Shown in pieces: positions 1-11,132 of a stretch of DNA of 64,000 bases. The translations under genes and the position numbers were made by a program. The first letter of the stretch is position 1. The number at the start of each line of letters is the position of its first letter. Under the pieces are notes generated by a model. It was not told where the DNA came from and did no database searches. It worked only from the letters and a program-made list of their open reading frames with translations. The stretch is from NCBI RefSeq assembly GCF_050947875.1, contig NC_134571.1:223458024-223522023 (forward strand). The letters are read 5' to 3'. Origin of the DNA: Dermacentor variabilis (taxonomy: Eukaryota; Arthropoda; Arachnida; Ixodida; Ixodidae).

Positions 1-524
1 TTAGCATCATGAGACTGGTGCTGGATAAATTCAGAAATAAACCAAAAACAAGACAAGCAAAAATAAAAAAAACAGTTTAATGATGCTCTCTCCACACTGG
101 GATAAATAAAAATAAACACATCACATCTAATGTGGACATATCAGACGCCTTGTGAAACACGAAAGGAAAAATTCAGTTTCGAGCTATGGAACTTGCCGCA
201 TAGATGTGGGGGGCCTTGCACTAATAGTGATAGTTACCACTTCATTTAGAAATTGAAAGCATTTGTGCAGACAAGGATGATTCTTTATATTTTTGGCTAC
301 CACTTCAAATGCCTCCACCAAGTGTTACAATGCTGCACGCAGCCATACTAAGGATCTCGCAGCAACACCTGCAGGTAAAAAGCAGAAGCAGTCAAAGTCC
401 TGGTGTGTACTGGACACCATGTTTGAAAATTTTTGGGCAAGAAGAATGCAAGAAGCAGACATAACTGCATTGATTTCAATAATTTCCCATTTGAATGGCC
501 TTTTCTTTTTGTTTAGACAATGCC

Positions 525-1000
525 TACGCCTAGCCACAGCAGCTCCCTCATACAGACTCCGCAAGCCCTGCCTCTTACCTGCACAAATGCAGGTAAGAGG
601 CAAGAAGGAATAGCACTGGTGTCGACATTCATCTACTTTCTTTCTTTTTCTTTCGTTTAAGCAGCCAGCACACCTCGAACAGCCACCTTGACTGTGGGTG
701 TGCCACCCTAGTCGTAAAGGAAACATTTGAGGGAAAGCGGCAGGCAATGTGAATAACCACTTCTCCATGTAAACGATACTCTTTCTCTCGGATGACTCCT
801 ACGCCTCGCCACGCCAGCACACTTGTGCACAAAGATGCCGTGGAGGCACGTGCAGGTCAGAGGCAAGAAGCAGTGGCACTGGTGTCGACATTCACCCAAT
901 TTCTTTTTCTTACACTGAGGCAGCCAGCACACCTCGAACAGCCACCTTGACTGCGGGTGTGTCAGTAGATTCCTGTTGTACATATGCTCATAATAAACTT
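525..1000 (+). repeat. Two-copy diverged tandem duplication, unit about 265 bp
   Basis: Two neighbouring segments share the order of blocks: CCTACGCCT, a CTGCA/CAGGT block, GAGGCAAGAAG, ACTGGTGTCGACATTCA, a pyrimidine-rich run with TTTCTTTTTCTT, then GCAGCCAGCACACCTCGAAC. The best-conserved stretches are about 598-703 and 862-964. They are close to identical in parts and diverged in others, which suggests an old local duplication. The pyrimidine run followed by GCAG looks like a 3' splice site, so the units could be duplicated exons, but neither has a long open frame. Confidence 0.7.
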
Positions 1001-1397
1001 CAGTAAACTTGAACTTGATAATAAACTTGAAGGCAAATGGGACATTGATGCATTGTATTTTTGAACATTTATTGTACACATACAATATATGTTACACTTT
1101 GCAGTGCTACAGAGCGTATTTTGAAGCTTCCCCCTATATTTTGCACCTTTAATTACGTATGTGTTGTGTGGCCCTCAATGCAGTTCATGTTGTAGCAGCT
1201 GCTTTGTCTGTGTATCGCACATTGGCTTAAGCTCGTGATATCCACATACTTCTCTCACATATACAAAATAAAGTTCTATGTAGTCCTCAGTGTTACAACA
1301 AAAAATGAAAGTAAACAATCCGATCGTGGAATTGTGTTTAATGCAGTGACTCCTATGACAGTTACTGACAAGTTGACAACTTGAACTGGTGAATTGG

Positions 1398-1438
1398 TCC
1401 ATAGCCTCCTCTATTTTTCAAAAATAAAGGAGGCTATG
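1398..1438. repeat. Short perfect-stem hairpin
   Basis: CCATAGCCTCCT at the left edge is answered by AGGAGGCTATGG at the right edge. The arms continue through ATTTTT/AAAAAT around a very short loop. It is likely a tiny fold-back repeat, or the two ends of a deleted inverted-repeat element. There is no gene around it. Confidence 0.7.
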
Positions 1439-2018
1439 GATCCGTCATGGCAAGGAATTGTATGTATACATACAAAGAAGGGGGTATGTGTGTGTGTGTG
1501 TTTGTAGTAGGGGGTATAGGATTAGGGCGGTACGAAAAAATGTACCAACACCGTCCTCTAGACCCATTGCGTTAAGGTACCGTAACAAAGCGTATTATGC
1601 ATAAAGTTCACACAACCAACTCTGATATTACTGCACACGCCAGGCGACGCGAGCTACATTTGTCATGACGCATTCGCGACTGCACCGGATGCCCTCCATA
1701 TTATTCTCTTTAATCGTGCACACTGCACCGAGGCAAAATGGGCGCAGGTGCCTTTAAGGTATCTCGACCTTGCGAGGCTCTGCTGCGCGTGCCAGGGGAG
1801 CTGTCCGTGCGAACACTCCCTGGCACACACCTGCCTCGGCGGCTCCAACCTACGTACCGTTCTGCTTCGAGCTTTGATCCCCCCACTGTCCCTTGGGTGC
1901 CCTGGAGTTCCTGCGCCGCCTGCTTTATTATAATCTCAGGTGCTCTCCTGAGACTTCCGTTTGTAGGTTACATGTGCCCTACCCCAACTGGATCAGTGCT
2001 TATAATAATAAAAAAGCC

Positions 2019-2044
2019 CGATCTATCGTCGCGACGATAGATCG
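2019..2044. repeat. 26-bp perfect palindrome
   Basis: The segment equals its own reverse complement, with centre TCGCGA and half-site CGATCTATCG. It is flanked by AAAAGCC on the left and GGCTTTT on the right, so an imperfect stem extends further. Many A/T runs (TATAATAATA) lie just upstream. Function unknown. Confidence 0.8.
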
Positions 2045-2840
2045 CGAAAGCGGCTTTTGCAACGTACCGCGCCCGTGCGAAGAGAATTACGGAACGCCAA
2101 CGAGGAATCTGACCACAGCTCCGAGCTCGTAACCTCGTCGAGTGACACTCCTGCAACAGGCGTGACCGCTGAAAACCGCATACCGCCGGAAACTTCAACA
2201 AGATCATCCCTAGGTTGCATAACTGCCACCTGTACGGCCAACATGGACCACACCCACACCGCCCCGCAATATAGAATAAAGAACCAACTTATAAAGCCCA
2301 AACACACGGCTGCACCCACACGTCACGACACTACAAGCGAGACGCCATGCTGCTACGCTGCTACGGTTGCCGGATTAAAACTGACTACTGTCACCAAGTC
2401 TAGCAAGCGTCTCAGGAGCTGGCAACCTCGGCGCGTAGCAACATGGCGGCGCTCTTGCGGTTCCCGATTTCAATGCATGGGCCCTATGGGTAGCTTGTCC
2501 TCTAGAGTCAGGATAGTAACTCTATGAGTGCCTGGACACGTTGGCGTGGCGTTTCTCACGGCGCTCGACGTTTCTGCGCAGACGCGAGTAAGAGCGGGTG
2601 CGAGAGAGAAAATCTGGGGTCCTTTGTGTAACTAGAATCACTGGAAAAAATTTCAGAGCACCGCATTCGTTTTCTCTGCGCCGCCGACGCGTTCATTAGA
2701 CCAACCGTACCACGTGACTGTGGGGCGCCATATACCTTCCAAGCGCCGGGCGGGCCGGCTGAGTTAGAGCGCAGGCAGCGCAGGTTCCCTACGTGTTTTG
2801 TGTTCTGATTGTCGCGCTCGCATTTGACTGCAAGGAAATC

Positions 2841-3002
2841 ATGCCTGGCTGCTGCGCCTTCGGATGCAGCAGCCGAACTGAGTCTGGAAAGACTTTTTTT
2901 CTAGATTCCGACCGGGAAAATGACCGAGAGCGTCGTTCTGCGTGGTTACACAGAATCGGCCGGGAGAACTTCAAGCCTACAAAAAACACCCGCGTGTGCG
3001 AG
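2841..3002 (+). CDS. THAP zinc-finger domain, first coding exon
   Basis: The exon runs from ATG to a splice donor, GAG|GTATAAGT. Its 54 codons begin MPGCCAFGCSSRTESGKTFF and end RVCE. This is the THAP pattern: C-x2-C near the N terminus (CCAFGC), a hydrophobic FF, RRSAWLHRIGRENF with the invariant Trp, a Pro-Thr step, and VCE just before the expected His-Phe. The last zinc ligand (His) should lie in the next exon, but I see no matching exon up to the end of the transposon. THAP domains bind DNA and occur both in host regulators and in P-type transposases. Because the exon lies between the inverted repeats, I infer a transposase first exon; a captured host exon is the alternative. Confidence 0.75.
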
Positions 3003-4631
3003 GTATAAGTACACCTTGCTTGTGCTTTTCGGCACCGTTTTAGAAGATGCTTAAGCGAAGTGCACGCGGTGTTAGCGATGCTATGAAAATAGAAGTTCAT
3101 TGCAGGGATCGTTCGCGTCTTGCACACTTGACGTGGGTACACCTGTACGCGTTTGTTGCTCAACACACGCGGTTATTCCGTGCTCGTGGCACGCGAAGGC
3201 ACACTTGTCGCGCGAGAATTCCGCGTCCTCACGTACACCAGGGGCTCGCATGATCTCTCCGCGCACGTGAGCGCGCTCTCGCCTCGAGTCATTCGACCCA
3301 TATGGCACTTGTTTTTCGCAGATCGTGATGGTCGCAGTCAATAAAAACATGGTCAATACGAGGCCCATGGTACTTCCTTTTCTCCACTTATCCTTTGCTC
3401 ATTTATAGATATGCATTTGGAGCTTGAAACTAATGGCCAGGCGATATTCAATCTTCAATATGGTTCAAATTTTGAGTTTGTAAGCCGATAGCATGCAATG
3501 AACTGAAGTCAGCATACATATTATGTTTTATGTGGAAATGCTACGGTGCATACCCAAATAATGTTGTGCTTGATGCACAACAAGAAATACAAAACAACAG
3601 AACACCCAGTAGCTTTAGTTTCACTCTGTCACTATGCATATTACATAAACGTACCGCTCTAAAAGCACAAGAATTTTATACATCGCCTATGTAATTTAGA
3701 AAAAAAAAGTGCTGCGTCACCAGCGGGCGTTCCTGCTTTTTTTTTTTACAGAGGCCGCAAATCTTGGCAGTCTAAGAAAACAGTCATAAATAAGTTGAGA
3801 AGAGTAGCCGCTCATGGGGGGAACGCACCAGGCAGCCGCGTTCATAAATCGCCATGTAGCAAACTTTCGGTCATTATCAGTGCACAGAAGTGCATATACG
3901 TTGCTGTAATTACGCAAATGGCTCATATTGGTCTTCCACAAGAGTTAGTGCGCAAAATGGTCATCGAAGTTGGTTTTTACGCCTGCTGTTCACAGATCGT
4001 CTTACGATCACGGCCAAACACCGGTGCGCACACGGCAGTCGCAGTGTGTCGTGCGTATACGGCGGACGAAGTCGCCCGGCAGAATCAAGAACGCGCGGTA
4101 TCCGTTTACAAACTAAATTAAATGTATCCGATTTAGCTTGTGAAAATATACAATGAACGTACGCGCCTGTGAAACTGTCAGGTGTTAGTTTCGTCCTGCT
4201 TGGAAACATTCACCAGAAGCCGACGGCGGTCCACGATGTTCATACCCAAAAGCACAAGCTTGCCTCATTCCGGCTCGAAGTGACGAAATGTTTCCTTCGT
4301 AGCTAGCTCCGCGGAAGGGGGAAAAACGCGTGCATAAACTCTCGATAGCAGCGCTAAGCTGCTGCCCACAATCGTAGCACAGTTCCAGCAGTAAACACGA
4401 TCGGCGTGTAGAACAACCACTGGCTGCATTACTTCGCACAAAATAACATTTTATTTTCGCTCTCAGCAACCATTATCTCCGGGCACAAAGTATTTGTACT
4501 TGAGTAAACACTCAACCCGATGTGTCACCGAATATCAAGATTTTCCAACACGGCGGCCTTCCCGCAACGCAGTAGGCTTGGAAGGTATATGGCGGTGGCC
4601 GCTCAGTGTTGCCAGTCAAATCCCGACCTTT
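3003..4631 (+). other. Interior of the THAP element without further coding signal
   Basis: Downstream of the donor are only short open frames on both strands, such as 3795-4121 on plus and 3717-3941 on minus. None resembles a transposase RNase-H fold or a DDE/DDD triad. If this is intron 1 of a transposase gene, the remaining exons have been deleted. Confidence 0.5.
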
Positions 4632-4951
4632 GCGGTACTCTGAAATTTTTTCCAGTGACTGTGTAACAAGCATGTGACGAAACCTCGGGCATAATAAATA
4701 AATCTTCGTTGGCCTGACAGGCTTGATGGTCTGTCACGCTCGGTAGGTAACATTGGTCACCGCACCAATAAACACCGGCGAGCACAGCTGGGGCTCTATC
4801 TGGGACCGAATCTTGTAACGGTTTGGAATACGAACCGTTCGCTTCGCCGCTTACGTCACTGTATGTGCCACTCCCAAGCCGATGGTGGAATAAGGGGAGG
4901 ACGCGACCAATAGATGAGAGGGCGCCAACCCCGAAGTGTACGTCATTATAT

Positions 4952-5373
4952 TGACACGTGTACTTGCCTATCTTTATCTGGCGACCACGGTTCACCGCCT
5001 AACAAATGTTATCGCACAGCGCAGGACGCGCCTGCATGTATTGCAAGTTTTTGGAATGTTATCGATGGCTCCATCCGCTGTCTGTGACCCAACGTTGTGT
5101 AATCTGATTGCATGTCTGCGCGACGCGAATAATATAGATCTTTGTGGAAGGCACGTGGGTCCCAGCGATTACTCTGGAACATTCGACGACTGATGTATAA
5201 AAGCCAACGCGCTTGACCCGCTGATCAGATTTTGATGATCGCCGACTGTGTTCGCCGTTGCCGCCGTTCTTTAAGTGTAGCCTGTTTTTGTGGGCACAGG
5301 TTCCCCCAAGAAAAGTTAATTTCGTCTTTCACGGTATTGCTACTGTGTTCTTCATACGTCACTCTACGTGACA
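4952..5373 (+). repeat. 5' LTR of gypsy copy 1
   Basis: It aligns with the LTRs at 11133, 50408 and 56095. It contains TATAAAAG at 5196-5203, the likely core promoter of the element. The terminal motif is CACGTG-like at both ends. Confidence 0.9.
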
Positions 5374-5553
5374 TTTGGTGGAGGGGATTTTCGTTCATGT
5401 ACCGGACGCCCCCGACAAGCCGTGATACAAGTCCGGACCGCAAACACCAGCGTAGTCCCGGACCATGGAGCAAGCCGCCGTCTTCAACAGCTGCCCCCGG
5501 AGCACGGACTTCTACCTGAGAAGACCAAGAAGATTGTGGCCAAGGCAACCACA

Positions 5554-6576
5554 ATGGCAGCCCCAGTGTCACCCATCGTATTTCAACAGCCCAGAGAGCC
5601 CCCTACCTTCCGTGGAGCTACGTCGGAGGATCTGGAAACCTGGCTCGAAACCTTCGAAAGGATCTCGACCTTCAACAACTGGACCTCTGAGGTTAAGCTA
5701 CGACATGTGTACTTCTCCTTGGAAGATGCCGCGAGGACTTGGTTCCAGAACCGGGAATCCACCCTTACGACATAGGGCCTGTTCCGCAGTAACTTCCTGT
5801 GGACGTTCACGAGCGTTGTCCTTAAAGAAAGGGCCGAAGTTCTGCTGGAAATCCTAGGCCAACTATCCAATGAGACCATCGCCATCTTCACGGAAGAGAT
5901 GACCCGTCTTTTCCGGCGCGATGACCCGGAAATGTCCGAAGAGAAAAATGTGCGTTTCTTGATGCGAAGCATAAAGCAAGAACTTTTCGCCGGACTGATC
6001 CGAAACCCATCGAACACCGTAGCCAAGTACTTGACAGAGGCAAAGACGATTGAGAAAACTTTAGAAATGCGCACTAGGCAATATAACCGTCAAGCGCTCA
6101 CGCCCCAGTGCGCCATCCAAGCACTGGGCTCCGGTGATCTCCAAGAGACCATCAGGGCCATTGTGCGCGAAGAACTGCGCAAGGTCTTGGCTTCGTCGCA
6201 GCCTCAAGTGACCTCGATAGCTGACATCGTGAAAGATGACGTTCAGCGATCGCTTGGAGCCCCTGAGGTGCAACCTGAATTACCGCCGTCCCAGCCAGAA
6301 GCGATTACCTACGCAGCCGTCACACGCCGTCAAGGTTCCCCTCCGCGTCCGCGCCAGGGCCCTGTAACACCCCAATTCCGTCGTCCACCGCCGCCAGCAC
6401 GCCCACCCGTCGCCCAACGCACCCACGCGAGGAAGACAGACATTTGGCGTGTCCCCGACCACCGGCCGCTCTACTACCACTATGGCGAAGCCGGCCATGT
6501 GTACTGCCGATGCCCATACCGCGGACCTGGGATTGTGAGGCTTCGTCGTCAACGCAGCGCGCCCGAGGAAAGGTGA
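5554..6576 (+). pseudogene. gag of gypsy copy 1, broken
   Basis: Reads MAAPVSPIVFQQPREPPTFR, an arthropod gypsy Gag start; the family assembles the particle and packages element RNA. One in-frame TAG (5773-5775) replaces the Trp codon found in the copy at 51005. The frame then stays open to a premature TGA at 6574. A Pro/Arg-rich linker leads to the zinc knuckle, read here as YYHYGEAGHVYCRC, where both N-terminal Cys ligands have become Tyr, so the knuckle is dead. The usual Arg/Ser-rich tail after the knuckle is lost by frameshift. Confidence 0.9.
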
Positions 6577-8895
6577 ACACCCTCGTGAAATCGCCGACTA
6601 TGTCGCCACTACTCAGTGGAGGCCGCGACGACCGTCCCGTTCGCCGTCACCAGGCCACTACTTCTCGCCGCAGCGCCTTCCATACAGTGGCCCAGCACGG
6701 GGCCGGTCCGGGAGCCCATATCCGGAAAACTAAAAGCAGCCACCGATGGACGTGCGGTTGCTGTTCGTAGAACTGACGAAGATCCTCCGCCGCCTACGAA
6801 GACTAGAAGAGACTACCTCGACGACATTAGGACACGCCGCCGTTCCGACGAAGTCTGGAAGCAAAAAGTACGCAGACGAAAGACCACCTGACGACGACAC
6901 GTACCAGCGACAGGTCAACGCGACGCAGCCGTGTTCCGACGCCAAGGCCTAACTGTAACGCAAGACAAAGAACCACCGACCTCGACGCCCTTCTCGACGG
7001 CTACGCAGTCACCGCCTTAGTAGACACAGGATCCGATTACTCCGTCATGAGTGGACCCATCGCCGCCCAGCTGAAGAAAGTTAAGACTGCTTGGGAAGGC
7101 CCGTCAATTCGGACCGCTGGAGGACACCTGATTACGCCGACTGGGATCTGCACGGCAAGAATTACCATTCATGACCGGACTTAGCCTGCCACCTTCGTTA
7201 TCCTCCAACAGTGTTCACGAGACGTCATTCTCGGCATGGACTTCCTGAACCAACACGGCGCAATCATCGACCTGAAGTCGAAGTCATTAACGCTGTCGGA
7301 AGATCAAGCTATACCGCCGGAGAGCCCTCATAGTCACCACGCCTTGAGTGTGCTCGAAGATCAAGTGAGCATCCCGCCTCGCACCAGCATTGTTATTTCA
7401 GTAGGCACCGAAAGACCCGCTGACGCAGAAGGCGTCATCGAAGGCGACCAACGTACACCGCTCGACCGTAAAATTTGCGTCGCAGGAGGGATCGCTCGAC
7501 TGCGCGGAAGAAACACGGAATTGTTGCTGACAAACTTTAGCCAGGAGTTCAAGCACATCAACAAGAGCACGACGATCGCATACATCGAGAAATTTCTGGA
7601 CACCAGCAATGCGTTTGTCCTCTCGGATTCTGCCGCATCTACCCCGACGACCGTAGTTCCCGAGCCAGACTTCGACATAAATCAGTCACCCCGTGATGAA
7701 GCAACAACAGCTCAGAAGTCTGCTTCGATGATACAAGACTGCTTTTCGACGTCATCAAGAATTCGACAAACACCAGTCGCAAAGCATCGTATAATAACCG
7801 AAGAGTGCGCTCGACCACTCCGCCAAAGCCCTTAGCGAGTCTCGACGCGAGAACGCGATGCTATAAGACAACAAGTCGACGAAATGCTGCGCGACGACAT
7901 CATCCAGCCGTCGAAAAGCCCGTGGCCGTCTTCTGTTGTCTTAGTGAAATAAAGGACATTATCCTACGTTTTTGCGTTGATTATCGTCGATTGAACAAGA
8001 TCACGAAGAAGGACGTATACACCCTCCCACGGATAGACGACGCATTGGATCGTCTTTGCAACGCTAAATACTTCTCGTCGATGGACCTCAAGTCTGGCTA
8101 CTGGAAAATAGAAGTCGATGACAGGGATCGCGAAAAGAAGGCGTTCATCACGCCAGACGGCCTCTATGAGTTCAAGGTTATGCCATTTGGAGCGTACTCG
8201 GCGCCTGCAACGTTCCTGCGCGTGATGGATACGGTTTTAGCGGGATTGAAGTGGCAGACCTGTCTTGTTTACATGGATGACGTCGTCGTCTTCGCCGGAA
8301 ATTTCGACAATCACCTTAGGCGGCTTGCGACAGTACTAGAGGCCACCAAGTCATCAGGGCTTACTCTGAAGCCGGAAAAGTGCCGATTTGCTTACGATGA
8401 GCTTCTGTTTCTAGGCTACGTCATCAGCAAATCTGGAGTCCGCCCCGACCCGCAGAAAACAGCTGCCATCGCAAACTTCCCGCAGCCAATCGACAAGAAG
8501 GCAGTGCGTAGATTCCTTGGCATGTGTGCCTACTATAGGCGCTTTGTCAAAGACTTCTCACGCATCGCGGAGCCGCTAACACATCTAACCAAATGTGATG
8601 TCGAGTTCAAGTGGGAAACGCCGCAGGTTGACGCATTTCAAGAACTCAAACTACGCATGCAGTCGCCCCCGGTACTTGCACACTTCGACGAGGACGCCGA
8701 TACCGAAATCCCCACTGACGCCAGTAGCATAGGCCTCGGTGCCGTCCCAGTCCAGCGGAAAGACGGACTTGAACGGGTGATATCTTATGCTAGCCGGTCG
8801 CTGTCAAAAGCGGAAGGCAAATATATTCTACGACTGAAAAGGAATGCTTCGCCATCATTTGGGCTACAGCAAAATTCCGCCCTTGCCTACATGGC

Positions 8896-9391
8896 TTAAG
8901 TGTTTCCCCCAGAGCAAAAAAAAAAAAAAAAAACAGAAAAAGAAAAAGGGGGAGGCCCGCACCACCTTGCAGTATAACGGGCTTAACGCCAATTATAAGA
9001 TAAAAAATGAGGGATCATCACGAGAGATGATCCATAGGAAATTTGGATACAAAAGCCAATATTTAAAAAAAAAATTCGGAGCTGAAGCCAATGAAATGAG
9101 TGAGGAAGTAGTAGAAGACGAAGTATGCCGCCAGGATTAGCAGCACATAGCGACCCGGTGCAGGCTCCGTTAGGGTGTAATGAGCCGAAGGCTCCGGCAG
9201 TGATGCGCGATCATGGCGAGGCTGCAGCTTTATTGCAAGTCAGTGCGAATAGAGTTCAGTCGGCTCCGGTGGTAGTGTCTCCCGCCGGGTGTGCCAAGGG
9301 ACGGAATGCGGAGCCCGGTCGCCGCTCGCCGAGACAGAGGCAGGGTCCGGAGTTGGCTCAGAGCAGCAAGAACTGGTGGTGACCTGGACGA
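8896..9391. mobile_element. Unclassified 0.5-kb insertion inside gypsy RNase H
   Basis: ACATGGC occurs at 8889-8895 and again at 9392-9398, and removing the DNA between them restores the gypsy RNase H alignment. It is therefore an insertion with a 7-bp target duplication. It contains an A18 run near 8917 and, read on the minus strand, AATAAA in the second half. I cannot assign it to a family; a short non-autonomous retroposon or an LTR fragment are both possible. Confidence 0.7.
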
Positions 9392-9786
9392 ACATGGCAC
9401 GCCATTCAAAGTCGTCAGCGTCCATCACGCGTTGTGTTGGCTAGCTAACTTAAAGGACCCTTCAGGACGGTTGGCGCGGTGGAGCCTCAGACTGCAAGAC
9501 TGCAAGTCCGGACGAAAACACTCTGACGCCGACTGCCTATCACGCGCCCCCTTCAATCCCCCGCCGCAAGACGACGAGGACGACGACGCTTTCCTTGGAA
9601 TAATAAGCGCAGAAGATTTCACAAAACAGCAACGAGCACACCCGGAGCTAAAAGCCCTCGTCGAGTATTTGGAAAGGAACACCGACGTTGTCCCTAGGGC
9701 ATATAAGTGTGGATTGTCTTCGTTCTATCTACAAAACAACCTGCTCGTGAATAACTTTTCACCAGTCCGCGCCAAATACCTTCTTG

Positions 9787-9957
9787 ATGGAAAAAACCAG
9801 TCAGAAAACACAAAGGACAAGAGGAGAGGTTCACACCACAACGACAGTCGTTGTGGTGTGAACCTCTCCTCTTGTCCTTTGTGTTTTCTGACTGGTTTTT
9901 TTCCTTCAAGTATTTACCAACTGGCCCAGATTTCAACCCTTTTGCAAACTACCTTAT
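9787..9957. mobile_element. Palindromic insertion (55-bp perfect arms) in gypsy copy 1
   Basis: Arms 9791-9845 and 9847-9901 are perfect reverse complements around a single base, opening AAAAAACCAGTCAG. The gypsy sequence is interrupted here, with an imperfect repeat of its own sequence on either side (AAATACCTTCTTG left, AAACTACCTTATTG right). That pattern suggests a hairpin MITE with a target duplication of about 14 bp, or a template-switch event. A perfect stem of this length implies a recent origin or an assembly artefact. Confidence 0.75.
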
Positions 9958-11132
9958 TGTTCCGTTAGCGCTGCGTCCAGAAGTACTGCACGGCCTACAT
10001 GACGTTCCGACCACTGGGTACCTCGGATTCTCTCGGACGCTGTCGAGGATACAGGAAAGGTATTACTGGCCGCGTCTGACTGCCGACGTCGCCCGTTACG
10101 TCAAGACATGCCGAGACTGTCAACGACGCAAGACACCACCGACAAGGCCAGCAGGATTACTACAGCCGATCGAACCTCCTTGCCGACCATTTCAGCAGAT
10201 CGGGGTGGATTTGTTGGGGCCGTTTCCGACGTCAACATCCGGGAATAAGTGGATCGTCGTGGCGACGGACTACCTCACCCGCTTCGCTGAAACTAAAGCT
10301 CTACCAAAAGGCAGCGCAGCCGAAGTGGCGAAATTTTTCGTCGAGAACATCCAGCTGCGACATGGTGCCCCAGAAGTCCTCATCACCGACAGAGGAACGG
10401 CTTTTACAGCAGAGCTCACCCAAGCCATTGTGCAATATAGCCAAACAAGCCACAGGAGCACAACTGCCTACCATCCGCAAACGAATGGTCTCAAGGATCG
10501 CCTGAACAAGACCCTCGCGACATGCTAGCAATGTACGTCGACGTTGAGCACAAGACGTGGGACGCGGTCCTGCCGTATGTAACCTTCGCTTACAACACGG
10601 CGGTGCAAGAAACAACACAGATCACGCCGTTCAAGGTGGTTTACGGTAGGAACCCGACAACGACGCTCGACGGCATGCTACCGCACGTCACTGACGCGGT
10701 GAATCTTGACGTCGCTACCTATCTCCAGCACGCCGATAAAGCGCGACAGCTCGCCCGCCTACGGATCAAGAACCAGCAGCGTACCGACAGCCGACACTAC
10801 AACCTCCGACGACGCTTCGTCGAGTACCAGCCCGGCGACCGTGTTTGGGTATGGACCCCGATACGCCGACGAGGACTGAGTGAGAAACTATTGCGACGCT
10901 ATTTTGGACCCTACAAGGTCATCCGACGTATTGGCGCACTGTACTATGAGGTCGTGCCAGACGGCATTTCGCATTCACAGCGGCGATTGAAGTGGTCCAC
11001 GTGGTGCGTCTTAAACCCTTTTACGGACGCTGAGGAACTTTGCTTATTTTGTTGTTTTCTTTGCTACGAGTCCTTCTTTATTACTTTCGTTTGTTTGCAG
11101 CATCGGGTCGATGCTTTATAAGAGGGGGGTAT

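Larger units (their letters stand above)
1..2620. other. Left flank without a recognisable gene
   Basis: I recognise no gene here. Open frames are short, overlap on both strands and match no family I know. The stretch holds a diverged tandem duplication (525-1000), a hairpin (1398-1438) and a palindrome (2019-2044), each listed separately. The half from about 1660 is richer in GC than the AT-rich first 1.6 kb. An open frame at 2057-2527 (156 codons) has no motif I can name and is probably chance. Intron, intergenic DNA or old repeats are all possible. Confidence 0.5.
2639..4657 (+). mobile_element. 2-kb DNA transposon with terminal inverted repeats and a THAP exon
   Basis: The left end begins CACTGGAAAAAATTTCAGAG and the right end carries its reverse complement (4632-4657), with 25 of 26 positions matching. 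A second inverted pair, CCATATACCTTCCAAGC, lies at 2728-2744 and 4576-4592. The octamer TGTGTAAC lies just outside both ends (2625-2632 and 4660-4667) and may be the target duplication, although 6 and 2 bases separate it from the repeats. An 8-bp duplication together with a THAP domain would fit the P-element superfamily; the CACTG start would also fit CACTA elements. No transposase catalytic region is visible, so this is probably a shortened non-autonomous copy. Confidence 0.7.
6957..11040 (+). pseudogene. pol of gypsy copy 1, broken
   Basis: Protease: LVDTGSDYSVMSG with the Asp-Thr-Gly active site near 7023, followed by an in-frame stop within the domain (TAG at 7182). Reverse transcriptase: FSSMDLKSGYWKIEVD and YMDDVVVF near 8270, readable from about 7805 to 8890. 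RNase H is cut by a 0.5-kb insertion and resumes at about 9400 with SVHHALCWLANLKDPSGRL. Integrase: the zinc-binding half (CRDCQRRKT), then VATDYLTRF, LITDRGTAFT and a degraded NGLKDRLNKT where the copy at 52071 has the catalytic Glu (TERLNKT). The C-terminal GPY module (RYFGPYKVIRR) is intact. The enzymes made and integrated element cDNA; none can be made whole from this copy. Confidence 0.92.

Noticed and set aside
2057..2527. 156-codon plus-strand frame before the THAP element
   Set aside because: Thr/Ser-rich, no motif, no clear start context; kept as unassigned.
10980..11132. Search for an env gene that would make the gypsy an endogenous retrovirus
   Set aside because: Only about 100 bases separate integrase and the 3' LTR; the same holds for copy 4 and the third-family gypsy.
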